A stretch of 15,459 bases of DNA from NCBI GenBank assembly GCA_037179515.1, contig JAXCGZ010024105.1, positions 1 to 15,459 on the forward strand. The letters run 5' to 3'. Position 1 is the first letter of the stretch; each line of letters begins with the position of its first letter. The translations under genes and the position numbers were made by a program. The notes beneath the pieces were generated by a model. That model was not told the origin of the DNA and ran no database searches. It worked only from the letters and a program-made list of their open reading frames with translations. Positions 1 through 15,459 of this stretch are shown one piece after another. The DNA comes from Halocaridina rubra. Lineage: Eukaryota; Arthropoda; Malacostraca; Decapoda; Atyidae.

Positions 1-1698
1 TAGTTTCTCCATAACTTTGCAAACTATGCTGGTCAAGGAAACTGGTCTATAGTTCAGAGCCGTATCCCTCCTTCCCTTTTTGAAGATAGGTATCACATTT
101 GCTTGTTTCCAGCATCTTGGAATCTCCCCCGACTCCAATGACTCCTTAAATATGATACTTAGTGCCACTGATATTGTGTTTGCGCATTTTTTAAGCACAT
201 GAGGGGATATGTCATCAGGACCTGTAGCTTTATGAACATCTAAATCCATCAGCGCTTTGCATACCTCTGTGGCTGTAAGGTTGATGTTCTCTAATACCGG
301 CCCTTGAGCTTCTATCACTGCAATCTGAGGGGGTGGGGTATTTTCTACTGTAAATACTGACTGAAACTCCTTGTTCAATTCTTTGCAGATCTCTTCGTCC
401 GTCTCAGTGATGCTTCCATCCGCTCTCTTTAGCCTTAAAACCTGTTCTTTTACCTTCAGTTTTCCTCTGATAAAGCTGTGGAAAAGCTTGGGATTTTCTT
501 TCGCCTTCCTGGTGATGTCCCTCTCATAATCTTTCTCTGCCTCTCTCCTTTTACTTAGGTAGTCATTTCTTGCTCTTTTGTAGGTTTGCCAGGCATTTAT
601 GTTTTTTCTCCTCCTATACCTTTTCCAGCATTTGTCTCTCCACTCCTTAGCTCTTTTACACCCATTATCGAACCATTTCTCTCTGGCATGAATTACACCT
701 ACTTTGGTGACAGGTATGCAGCAATCTACAATCTTCCCATATTTCTCACAAAAGATGTCATACATTTCTTGTACAGATTTGTTGTAAAATAAGGTTCTCC
801 AGTCAATAACTGCAAAAAGCTCATTCATTTTGATGTAATCTCCTTTCTGATAGTTCCTCCTCATGTCCTCAGTGCCTCTACTCTCAGGAAGAATGTCTTC
901 AATGATATACTCCATCAACAACACACAGTGGTCACTCTTTCCAATTGGTGGTTCATACTCAATATTTTCAATATCCAACACATTATCTGTGAACACCAGA
1001 TCAAGTAGTGATGGCTCATCCCCACCCCTGGCTCTTGTTGGTTCCATTACATGTTGGTGTAGGAAATTCCCTTGTACGCAATCTAGGAATCTTGCCCCAA
1101 AGGAGTCCTCACCACTGTGTGGGTCAAGATTTATCCAATCTATCTCTTTATGATTAAAGTCTCCCATAATCAAAATCCTACATTTTTTCTCCCGCGCCAT
1201 GTTAACAACTGAGTTTATGACTTCAATCGTACCTATATGACTTTCCTCATAAATTTCAAGCCTATTTTGGTTCCTTGGTGGGTTGTATACAACAGTTATT
1301 ATAATGCTCTCTGACCCAGTATTTATGCGAGCAACAAGAAATTCCCTGAACTCACTTTCTATAGCCAAGTTTATCTCTTCAACTTGAATCCTCTCACTTA
1401 TGAGCAGTGCTATCCCTCCACCAGTCCTCTCAGATCTTTCGACCCTTAGTATTCTGAAGCCCTTAGGAAAAACTGTGACACTGTTTATGTCCTCACTCAA
1501 CTTAGTCTCTGTAATTGCTACTATATCTGCCTTACTGTTGTGAATCCTATCTTTTAATTCTACTGCCTTACCAGCTAATCCATCAGCATTTGTGTATAAC
1601 AATCTTAATGAGGCCCCATCCCCTGATCTTCTGTCATTATCTTCTTTATCTCCCCTTTGTCTGGAAGTATTCCGTAACAAAAATTTTTCTTCTCTTCT
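1..1698 (-). CDS. LINE element 1 ORF2 (endonuclease-reverse transcriptase, CR1-type), 3' end outside window
   Basis: This is the ORF2 polyprotein of a non-LTR retrotransposon. The frame is open for 566 codons without a stop, from just after a TGA at 1699-1701 to the window edge. The N-terminal apurinic-type endonuclease nicks target DNA. Its catalytic motifs are all present: YTNADG (Asn about residue 37), ITETKL, GGGIAL, MGDFNH (about 178-183), SLLDLVF and SDH (about 255-257). A basic linker follows, then the start of the RT domain with HKATGPDDI, ANVIPIFKKG and NYRPVSL (about 549). The motif order and wording are those of the CR1 clade. The catalytic YADD box would lie beyond the left edge. 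There is no ATG in this frame before residue 167 (position 1200), which is inside the endonuclease. The frame overlaps the end of ORF1 by about 90 nt in the -1 register, so translation probably comes from ORF1. The listed start is the frame opening, not a proven initiation site. The lack of any stop suggests a young copy. Confidence 0.9.
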
Positions 1699-2684
1699 TC
1701 ATTTCTTTCATCATTTAACCTTCTTGCCTCTTGCAACAAGTTTTTGATCTTTCCCATCTCTTCCTGTGTTCTGTATCGTCTAATGAACACTTCTTTGCAT
1801 TCTTGAAGGTCTTTTAGACTTTTTTTTCTCAACAATATTTCCCTACATGTCTCCCCTCTCTCAAAGGTTACTTTTGTTGGTCTCGGCTTTCCTTCCCTCG
1901 AATATTTACCTAGTTGGTGTATGTTTACAATATCCTCAGGACCACATACTACTCCAAGCTTTCTTATCAGGTCTACAACCCTAGCTTTATTTTCTTCAAG
2001 TCTCCCCTGCCATGTTGGCTCCTGGGATTCACTTATGCCTGAGATTACCACTGTCTTCTCCTTATCAAGTGCCTGTCTGATGAGTGGGTTTGCCCTTTCC
2101 ATCACAACGTCTTTCATTTTTTCGATTACTGTCTCTTTATAGTCAACTGTTTGTATGTTTTCCAGTGCCACCACCTTTACAGCCTCTTTTACTGCCACAT
2201 TCCCCTTTAGTGCATCAGCAAAGGACGTTTTCATGGCATCATTTTCCATATTCAGCTCCTGGAACTCTTTTCTGAACTGTTCAATGTTTTCCTTAATCTG
2301 AACATTCCAAGCAGCAATCTCGTCTCTCTCAGAAGATAGCAGTGAACTAACATCTAATTCCTTTAGGTTGTCATTTAGCTGTTTGTTTTTATCTTCTTGA
2401 TTAGAAATTCTAGATTCTAGTTGACTCTTTTCCCCTTCCAGCTTCTTTATTCTTTTTTCTAGTTCCTTTCTCTCCTGCCCTTGTGCTTTATTTGCTTCCT
2501 CCAAAGATCTTATTTGTTCTCTGAGTGTTTCATTCTCTTTCATTTCTCCATCCATATTCCGAATTTTATCATCAAGGCTTGTAACCATTTCCTCTAACTT
2601 CTTGATTCTCTGTTTAAGTCCTCTGATGACTACCCCTTCTCCCGACCCATGGGTGGGAGAGGTTTGGGACAGAGATGGCTTCAT
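1605..2684 (-). CDS. LINE element 1 ORF1, coiled-coil RNA-binding protein
   Basis: ORF1 protein of element 1, 359 residues from an ATG. By analogy with L1 ORF1p it would trimerise, bind the element RNA and act as a nucleic-acid chaperone in the RNP. Residues about 21-150 are a charged heptad-type region rich in E, K, L and Q, typical of a long coiled coil. A second part begins at about 209 (KTVVISGISE) and resembles the RRM-like fold of the Transposase_22/L1-ORF1 family. It is followed by a basic C-terminal region with RPTKVTFERGE, LLRKKSL and FIRRYRT. No zinc knuckle is seen, unlike element 2. The frame is intact. Its last 31 codons overlap the opening of ORF2 in the -1 frame. The family call rests on pattern recognition of the C-terminal region; the coiled coil is clear. 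Confidence 0.85.
   Translation of the reverse strand: MKPSLSQTSPTHGSGEGVVIRGLKQRIKKLEEMVTSLDDKIRNMDGEMKENETLREQIRSLEEANKAQGQERKELEKRIKKLEGEKSQLESRISNQEDKNKQLNDNLKELDVSSLLSSERDEIAAWNVQIKENIEQFRKEFQELNMENDAMKTSFADALKGNVAVKEAVKVVALENIQTVDYKETVIEKMKDVVMERANPLIRQALDKEKTVVISGISESQEPTWQGRLEENKARVVDLIRKLGVVCGPEDIVNIHQLGKYSREGKPRPTKVTFERGETCREILLRKKSLKDLQECKEVFIRRYRTQEEMGKIKNLLQEARRLNDERNEEEKKNFCYGILPDKGEIKKIMTEDQGMGPH
1680..1686 (-). promoter_or_regulatory. Candidate -1 ribosomal frameshift heptamer (A_AAT_TTT) at ORF1/ORF2 junction
   Basis: On the minus strand the ORF1 codons AAA-AAT-TTT-TGT (Asn is codon 334) contain A_AAT_TTT, which fits the X_XXY_YYZ slippery rule. A one-base backward slip gives AAA-TTT-TTG-TTA, which is exactly the frame of ORF2. 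ORF2's frame opens 12 nt upstream and has no ATG nearby, so this heptamer is the best visible way into ORF2. I could not see a strong downstream hairpin or pseudoknot by eye. Re-initiation after the ORF1 stop, or a non-AUG start, remains possible. Confidence 0.45.
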
Positions 2685-2760
2685 TTTTATGTTCTCCCTC
2701 TCACAGAATATAGAAAGAAGACGAGAAAGAGGAAAAAAAAAAAAAAAGAAAAGAAAAGAG

Positions 2761-5735
<2,975 letters not shown>

Positions 5736-5964
5736 AGATATTTGTCTATTCGTTATTTACATATTATTGAATGTACATCTTTGAATTCTATTAAACTTGT
5801 ATTTTCTGTGTATATTTCCTTCTATTTGTGAGTGTATAACGGTCTTTGGTTCTTTAGCCAACATATTGTAAATCTTTTATATTCATGTATGATCTTAAGC
5901 TTAAGCTAACAATAACCAAATGTACTGAATTTTATGTGTTGATAATGATGATGGCAACTATTTT

Positions 5965-6199
<235 letters not shown>

Positions 6200-6368
6200 A
6201 GTATCAGACCCAGTTTGCTTCTTATGCATAAGTTTATTTGGTTGTTTACTTGTGATTATAAGCTTCTTGTCTTTGTATGATTTAAAATTTTGTGCTAATA
6301 ACCAGGAAACTTAAAGTAAAATTTATTTGATTTAATATCTCTCATTTCGTGTCAATTCGTTTGTAGCA

Positions 6369-6510
<142 letters not shown>

Positions 6511-6550
6511 TAATGTCTGACGCCTTGGCGCAATAAATTAATAAAATAAA

Positions 6551-7129
<579 letters not shown>

Positions 7130-7216
7130 CAAGTGCGACTGCTACCCAGAGTGCGGGCCTCGAACCCACGACCTGCTGACACAAAGTCGCGAGTGTTACC
7201 ACTCGGTCACGGCTGA
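7130..7216 (-). mobile_element. tRNA-derived SINE head (tRNA-Ser/Leu-like), or tRNA pseudogene
   Basis: Read on the minus strand, an RNA polymerase III A box TGACCGAGTGG (7199-7209, one change from TGGCCGAGTGG) is followed after 32 nt by a perfect B box GGTTCGAGGCC (7156-7166). The T arm folds cleanly: GTGGG, loop TTCGAGG, CCCGC. The CCGAGTGG D-arm wording is like that of type II tRNAs such as tRNA-Ser, but there is no long variable arm, the anticodon arm is poor and no good acceptor stem closes. This pattern is typical of a SINE head rather than a working tRNA gene. The body would extend leftward from 7130; its family is not recognised. Confidence 0.6.
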
Positions 7217-7294
7217 AAGACAAATATCACACACTCTCACAAACCTCATTAAAGAGGCTTGGTGATTCATCACTAATTGTTTTTACTCTTAATA

Positions 7295-7326
7295 TAACAT
7301 TAGAAGGGTATAACATCAGAAGGGTA
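7295..7326. repeat. 16-bp tandem duplication
   Basis: Two adjacent copies of TAACATYAGAAGGGTA with one difference. Most likely a local replication slippage product with no visible role. Confidence 0.8.
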
Positions 7327-8764
<1,438 letters not shown>

Positions 8765-8792
8765 GTCACTGAACTGTTAACATGCAGTCTAA

Positions 8793-10610
<1,818 letters not shown>

Positions 10611-10643
10611 AACCTAGGAAAGAATACGTGTTAGATGCAAGAA

Positions 10644-10725
10644 GCAGCAGCAGCATCAGGAGGAGGAGGAGGAGGAGGAGGAGGAGGAGGAGGAGGAGGA
10701 GGAGGAGGAGGAGGAGAGGGAGAGT

Positions 10726-10785
<60 letters not shown>
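10644..10785. repeat. Purine-rich array (GCA)4-(AGG)n-(AG)n
   Basis: Four GCA units, then about 19 AGG units to about 10716, a short transition, then (AG)n to 10785. Nearly all purine on the plus strand, so triplex (H-DNA) formation is possible. The array is followed by the flank repeated at 15226-15276. Confidence 0.95.
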
Positions 10786-10787
<2 letters not shown>

Positions 10788-10832
10788 ATCGATTTTCAAG
10801 TTTTTTCATTATTAATTTCATCGAATCTGAAC

Positions 10833-10835
<3 letters not shown>
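10785..10835 (+). repeat. 51-bp sequence duplicated at 15226-15276, left copy
   Basis: Begins at the end of an (AG)n array and matches 15226-15276 at about 42 of 51 positions without gaps, including TTCATCGAAT and TTCAAGTTTTT blocks. The distant partner also begins at the end of an (AG)n array. Confidence 0.75.
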
Positions 10836-11173
<338 letters not shown>

Positions 11174-12440
11174 CTAAAATCTCTTATTAAGTAGGTGATT
11201 TAAAAGATGAGATTTAAATGAGGGTAATGTTTGGCAGCTTCTTAAGTTTGCGGGTAAAGAGTTCCAAAGTCTCGGGCCCATTACATTTAAGGCTCTTGCC
11301 CCAATATCAGTGGAAGTTCTGGGCACGTAAAAAGAATTCTGATATCTGGTGTTGACGTTATTGATACGCATTTGATTAACTGTTGGCAATGAGAAGAGCC
11401 ATTCCGGTAATATTCCATGATTTATTTTAAAAACTAAAAGACAGATATTATATATGAACTTCATGTCCATCCTTAGCCAACCCAATCTCTCAAAGAGGGG
11501 AGTCACGTGATCATATTTATGCACCCCCCCTATGGCAACTCTTGCAGCAAAATTCTGGAGCCTTTTCACTCGTAACATCTGGGTCTTAGTCGTGGAATCC
11601 CAAACACTCAGACAGTAGTTGAGAATACTTAAAATCAATGTTTGTACTACAATTACCCTACAATCAGGCTCGAATCTTTCATAGACTCTGTTCAAGTAAA
11701 TAAGGGTCCCGTTCACTTTTTTATGTAGTTCATCGATATGAAAATTAAATGTCATGGCACTGTCCATAATAACTCCTAGATTTTTAACCTTATTAGATGG
11801 GAAGAGTGAAACATTGTTGAAATTTATACTGATGTTCTCAGGAATGCGGGACAGGTATTGATTTGATCCAAAAATAACGAATTTAGTTTTATTTTCGTTC
11901 AGTAAAAGACCATTATTGTTAAAATAACTTTTGGCACAGTTTAATATATCTTCAGCCCTTTTTAAGATTTCAGGAATTCTATCAATGTCACCAGTAAGCA
12001 TAATCTGGGTGTCATCAGCATACATAACAAGTAGGCAATCTCTTATAAATTGAGGTAAATCATTAACATATATTAGGAAAAGCAGAGGACCCAAAATTGA
12101 ACCCTGAGGAACGCCAAAACTGATATCTAAAGAAGAAGAGAGAGTCGAGCCCATTCGAACCGATTGAATTCGATCTTTCAGATAATTTTCGAACCAAAAT
12201 GAGTCAACATGAACTTTGGAAAGTTTTCTCATTAGAATTTGATGGTGTACACTGTCAAATGCTTTAGACAAATCTAACAATAATAAAAGTGATATTTTCT
12301 TATTTTCAATATTACTATAAATTTTATCAGTAATTTTAAGTAGGGCCGTCTCGGTCGAAAGTTTAGGCCGAAAACCGTGTTGTTCTTCACATAATAGACA
12401 ATTTGATTCAAGGAAATTTTTATCTCGGAGTATTGTCTAT
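11174..12440 (-). pseudogene. LINE element 2 ORF2, reverse transcriptase part (N-terminus deleted)
   Basis: C-terminal two thirds of a CR1-like RT, which copies element RNA at the nicked target. The frame is open from about 12440, after a TAG. It starts with ESNCLLCEEQHGFRP, then motif A DLSKAFDSVHHQ, motif B FGVPQGSILGPLLF and the catalytic box YADD. NENKTKF, LGVIMD, LQNFAARV and a C-terminal ALNVMGPRLWNSLP follow. The end at 11174 is a natural stop, and the C-terminal region is of normal CR1-type length. The fingers subdomain with the PIFKKG and NYRPVSL blocks, present in element 1, is missing. The frame also differs from the endonuclease upstream. This copy could not make a working RT. Confidence 0.9.
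12415..12440 (-). other. Internal deletion junction in element 2 ORF2
   Basis: Linker sequence ending in SDRQYSE joins directly, in another frame, to RT sequence beginning RDKNFLESNCLLCEE. In intact CR1-type ORF2 proteins these are separated by the rest of the linker and the RT fingers, roughly 150-200 residues. About half a kilobase is therefore missing. The exact breakpoint cannot be fixed without an intact relative. Confidence 0.75.
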
Positions 12441-13411
12441 CAGATTTAAATTGCCTTAGGAGGTCATCTCTCCTTTTCATTTGCTCTTTTAACTGAGAGT
12501 CAATCCACGGGGCAGGAGGGCGTGTCATGACTTTGGTTGTAAGAGGGGCACATTCATTTAAACATCTCGTAAAAACATCAGTAAAAGTAGAAACTTGATA
12601 ATTTACACAATCTGTAGTTAGTATTGAATTTAAAATGTTGTATTCATTAAGAAGAGTGTCACAGAAACAATTTTGAGAATAATTCTCAAGAGATCGGAAA
12701 GTTTTAACAATTGGCAGTCTCTTTTCCTTCCTGACATTAACTGTAGCTATTAGAAGCTCGTGGTCTCCTACAGGACAAGGTAAGACATCGTGGTGAACTA
12801 TAAAACTAGGTGTATTGGTAATTATAAGATCAATTAGGCTGGAGGAATTAGCGGTGATACGGGTTGCTTTATTCACAAGCTGATTTAAGTGGAGGGATTG
12901 AATTAATTTCCCCATTTTATTATTAGGAAGAAGGAGATTATCATTGAAGTCGCCTATAATAATGAGAGGTTTGCTCCTCAAACAGACAGACTGAAATACT
13001 TTGGAGATGTAATCAAAGGTGTCGTTGAGTGCAGGAGGGTGTCTATATACACATCCCAGGATGAATGAAGGGAATTTCCTACTCTGAACAGTCAACCAAA
13101 TGTCTTCGAGATGAGGAGGTCGCTCGACTTCAGGGGTCTTTAATAGGAAGACCGTTAGATGATTTCTTACATACACCCCCACCCACATCCCCACCCCTAC
13201 CGCCATCAAATCGATAAAAAGAATACTCAGGTATAGCAACAAAACCAGACTGCATATTAGATAGGAGCCAAGTTTCACAAACACACATTATATCCACGTT
13301 ATTTTCTCTGATCATTAGTTCAATATTGTCGAAATTACCCAAAAGTGATTGTGCATTGATGTGTTGTATATTTATGAAATGTTTCAATAAGCCTGTATTA
13401 CAATGTGATTG
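12415..13411 (-). pseudogene. LINE element 2 ORF2, endonuclease part (frameshifted)
   Basis: AP-type endonuclease plus linker. The first codon after the ORF1 TAG (13412-13414) is in the same frame as ORF1 and reads QSHCNTGLLKHFINIQHINAQSL; the only start-like codon before the domain is TTG at 13387. Motifs in order: HINAQSL, CETWL, GGGV, YVRNHL, CVYRHPP, IIIGDFND, SSSLIDLIITN and GDHELL. Element 1 has SDH where this copy has GDH; the Asp-His pair is kept. A one-base indel in the G-rich stretch at 13175-13200 shifts the frame. The linker APWIDSQLKEQMKRRDDLLRQF is recognisable, then the sequence jumps into RT sequence at about 12415-12440. Confidence 0.88.
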
Positions 13412-13414
13412 CTA
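13406..13414 (-). promoter_or_regulatory. In-frame TAG with CARYYA readthrough-type context between ORF1 and ORF2
   Basis: On the minus strand the ORF1 stop reads TAG CAA TCA. The six bases after the stop fit CARYYA, the context known from tobamovirus-type leaky UAG codons. ORF2 continues in exactly the same frame without another stop into the endonuclease, so readthrough would make an ORF1-ORF2 fusion. Alternatives: a decay mutation of a sense codon, or separate initiation of ORF2. Confidence 0.45.
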
Positions 13415-14632
13415 TATATTTAAGGGACATAATCTTGTTTTATGGCCATGTTCACGGCAGTGACCACATTTAAGTCTATAGTTAAACCAACAGTGGGAAA
13501 GATCATGGTTTATTTCCCCACAGTTTGAACAGGGCTGTCGACGACTGTAGAGCTGCTGCAATTTCTCCCTCGCCCAGGGACTCTGGGGGTAGTGCCGTGG
13601 TTGGTCGAGATCGTAAAGACTGTGATTCATCCTCGAGTCTCGTCTCCATCCTCGAATACCAGGTGGGATTTGACGATTCTGATGACGAAAATCCCGGGTA
13701 TGACGTCCATCCAAATGCTGTTGAGGATCCCTTCTAGAATGCTGATCGTTGCTACTTTCTTGAGTGACGTTTCTGATTTCATTATTATTTCTTATTGAGG
13801 GGAGCTGGCGATGCCGGTCGTAGTTTCTGTTCCTGTATGTGTTATTTTGACTGTCGTTATTGGCTGTGACCGGTCGTTGTTGCCGCTGCAATACAGAAGC
13901 ATATGTAGTAGGTATGGTTTGGAATATGATTTCTTCCCAGTTGTTGCTTAGTTTGAAGAATGGGCATTGCTTAGCAATTATGTTCAATAACCTGATGACG
14001 CCAAATCTGTTGAGAGCATCCCCCTTATCATTTACATCATAACACATCCGATCAACGTCGCCGGTACCAAGCCTGAACTGCAGATTAGTCTTGATAACTG
14101 AAACCCCATTGGTCTCACTCCAAGTTGCTAGTTGATTATTGAAATAGTTGATCTTTTCATCGAACTCTTCGACTCTAAGGACAGGTGCTACTTCACATAT
14201 GTGTATGCTCATCTCCTCGTTCACCTCCTTGAGATCGGTTATGAGAGAACCCAATCTATCAAGGATAACCACAGGCTGAGACCCATTAAGGATGTCTTGA
14301 ATACCGCAGTATAAGATGCAATATTTAGGAGCCCATCGAAGTTTCTCTGAGACCCAACAATTTATGAGATCTATATTAGCTCCTTTTATAGTTTGAACGG
14401 AGCATTGTTGGTTCAAGTCTGACATACGAACAGGGGAGAGGCTTGTGTCACCCAGAAGCAGGCTTCCCTCAGGTAGGGGCCGGGTAGGGGTTACACCCTG
14501 CGGTTCCGGTGTCGTCTGCTGTGAGTTGTATGTTCCCTGAAGTAACCCGACTTGTTCTTCCAGTGAAGAGATACGATCATTTAACTTGTTGATTGTGATT
14601 GTGAGTTTTATCGATAACAAGATCTCTGACAT
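13412..14632 (-). pseudogene. LINE element 2 ORF1, main part: coiled coil, SGNH esterase-like domain, two zinc knuckles
   Basis: ORF1 protein of element 2, expected to bind the element RNA. From the N-terminus: a short coiled coil (INKLNDRISSLEEQVGLLQ), a proline-rich spacer, then a region from about residue 57 to 225 resembling the SGNH esterase domain of CR1 ORF1 proteins. That region includes LLLGDTSLS, GANIDLINCW, YCGIQDIL and DALNRFGVIRLL. A Q/R/N-rich linker is followed by two CCHC knuckles (CSNCGEINHDLSHC and CGHCREHGHKTRLC, both CX2CX4HX4C). Key esterase positions look altered: GDT instead of GDS, Q where GxND has N, no His before LNRFG. The ATG at 14632 is probably not the true start, because the N-terminal SAP-like part lies upstream in another frame. 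It ends in TAG, with ORF2 following in the same frame. Confidence 0.82.
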
Positions 14633-14894
14633 TTATTATCTTTCTCATTTCTTCAATGTCTCTCATTTCCTCTTGAGGAGCTAATTCACAGTTATCAACA
14701 TTACTCTCTGAATCGTTTGTTAGTGACGATCTATGCTTTTCAAGAATCATATCAATGACTTTATCTTTCGTGTGCCAGACCCTTGTGATACCTATTTCCC
14801 GACAGTGCTTTTGTAATTCAGTTTTTGTATAATTATCATTGAGGAATTCCCAAGTAGGGTTTTCCAAAGACACTAGGTTTTCAATAGAAGACAT
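14577..14894 (-). pseudogene. LINE element 2 ORF1, N-terminal SAP-like part (split by frameshift)
   Basis: Starts at the ATG at 14894 (MSSIENLVS); the GTG further upstream at 14918 adds nothing. Residues about 13-55 (LNDNYTKTELQKHCREIGIT, then KDKVIDMILEKH) look like a SAP-type helix-extended-loop-helix nucleic-acid-binding motif. An acidic stretch and a helix starting MRDIEEMRKIINVRDLVIDK follow. Near 14606 an AAAA run precedes the point where the plausible coiled-coil continuation (LTITINKLNDRISSLEEQ) is in the next frame. A single inserted A would explain the split, so this and the 13412-14632 frame were probably one protein of about 490 residues. Confidence 0.7.
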
Positions 14895-15200
14895 TATAAT
14901 ATGAAAAATACAAAACACTAAGATTAAAATACTTTTGCCACTGGCAGCGCTTGTAGATGTTCTTACTGCGCATGCGCAGAATTTGAAAAAAATTAAATGT
15001 GAGCCCTTTACGGGAAAATTTGATTATCTTAACCTAAAATAAAACGAAGTTCATAAATTCAAAAACTTAAGAGACACATTTTCATTGTTCTAAAGCACTT
15101 CACAGGGTCACAGCGGTACACAAAATACACAAAGGCAGTTTAGAAAACACGAAAAACCATGAAAATATCAGGAACGCACCAGGCAAGATTGTTTACCTTA
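14895..15200 (-). promoter_or_regulatory. LINE element 2 5' leader (putative internal promoter)
   Basis: About 306 nt between the ORF1 ATG and the (AG)n array at 15201. LINEs carry their own promoter in this leader. The only recognised site is the NRF1-type palindrome at 14966-14979. No TATA box is evident near it. Whether the whole stretch belongs to the element is an inference. Confidence 0.5.
14966..14979. promoter_or_regulatory. NRF1/EWG-type palindrome CTGCGCATGCGCAG
   Basis: A perfect 14-bp palindrome containing GCGCATGCGC, the consensus of NRF1 and its insect homologue EWG. It lies 72 bp upstream of the ORF1 ATG of element 2, in otherwise AT-rich DNA, which makes a chance match unlikely. 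NRF1 sites act at TATA-less promoters. Confidence 0.6.
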
Positions 15201-15226
15201 GAGAGAGAGAGAGAGAGAGAGAGAGA
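15201..15226. repeat. (GA)13 microsatellite at the 5' end of element 2
   Basis: Thirteen uninterrupted GA units. With the (AG)n at 10881-10978 it brackets element 2, as expected if the element inserted into one (AG)n array. Confidence 0.95.
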
Positions 15227-15276
15227 ACATCGGTATTCAAGTTTTTCCATTATGAATTTCATCGAATTTGAATTAA
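15226..15276 (+). repeat. 51-bp sequence duplicated at 10785-10835, right copy
   Basis: Ungapped match to 10785-10835 at about 42 of 51 positions; both copies directly follow (AG)n. After it the sequence (15277-15459) is AT-rich and shows nothing recognisable. Confidence 0.75.
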
Positions 15277-15459
15277 TTTTTCTTTACGAAGCATAAGCTG
15301 TTCGAACCATTTTAGCAAATGTATTATGCATTGATTGGAAATCTCATGACAGTACTTTAATTGTTATGGGTTGAAAGTGCCTCGAATTTATATTTCCCCT
15401 TTATTTCCCCAATGGAATTACATCTTAATGTTGTTATTTGTTTAAAGATTGGAAAAGTG

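Larger units (their letters stand above)
1..2760 (-). mobile_element. Non-LTR retrotransposon element 1 (CR1 clade), 3'-truncated by window edge
   Basis: The element consists of the ORF1 and ORF2 described above on the minus strand. The right boundary is uncertain. Upstream of ORF1 (2685-2760 on the plus strand) is a purine-rich leader with a run of 15 A at about 2732-2746 followed by AAAAG-type repeats. I see no target-site duplication or other sharp end, so the 5' leader may extend further right. Intact frames and catalytic residues suggest recent activity. Confidence 0.85.

Noticed and set aside
586..2275. Plus-strand open frames opposite element 1
   Set aside because: They are antisense shadows of the well-supported minus-strand ORF1 and ORF2.
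13525..14314. Plus-strand open frames of 60-70 codons opposite element 2 ORF1
   Set aside because: Antisense shadows with no motif.

Overview
The window looks like repeat-dominated animal nuclear DNA, most likely from an invertebrate with extreme microsatellite density such as a decapod crustacean. This assignment is an inference from the very long (AT)n, (GTAT)n, (CT)n, (CA)n and (AAT)n arrays combined with CR1-like LINEs. No host protein-coding gene, rRNA or functional tRNA gene is convincing here. All coding potential that makes sense belongs to two non-LTR retrotransposons, both on the minus strand.

Layout. Positions 1-2684 hold a CR1-type LINE (element 1) with an intact ORF1 (coiled coil plus L1-ORF1p-like RNA-binding region). 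Its ORF2 (endonuclease, linker, start of the reverse transcriptase) is open without a stop to the window edge. Positions 2760-3600 show nothing recognisable. A compound microsatellite fills 3606-4164, followed by about 1.4 kb of AT-rich sequence without features. Positions 5576-6729 are a microsatellite cluster: (CT)n, a head-to-head (AAT)n/(ATT)n array, (CT)n, then (CT)n-(CA)n. A tRNA-derived SINE-like head lies at 7130-7216 on the minus strand. At 8414-9315 two (AT)n-rich arrays flank a 188-bp foldback element. AT-rich non-coding DNA follows to 10444. Positions 10445-10978 are another dense cluster: (CT)n, (TTA)n, (AGG)n and (AG)n. Positions 10979-15200 hold a second, damaged CR1-like LINE (element 2) running from a promoter-like 5' leader to a (TTTGAC)4 3' tail, apparently inserted into an (AG)n array.

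How the genes work together. In each LINE, ORF1 would coat the RNA, and ORF2 would nick the target and reverse-transcribe the element. The two elements join ORF1 to ORF2 differently. In element 1, ORF2 lies in the -1 frame, has no usable ATG, and the overlap contains an A_AAT_TTT heptamer, which suggests -1 frameshifting. In element 2, ORF1 and ORF2 are in the same frame, separated by a single TAG followed by CAATCA, which fits the leaky-stop CARYYA context. Element 2 is dead as it stands: two frameshifts and an internal deletion removing the N-terminal part of the RT. The most interesting items are these two ORF junctions, the NRF1-type palindrome in element 2's leader, its insertion inside an (AG)n array whose flank is duplicated nearby, and the foldback element between (AT)n arrays.
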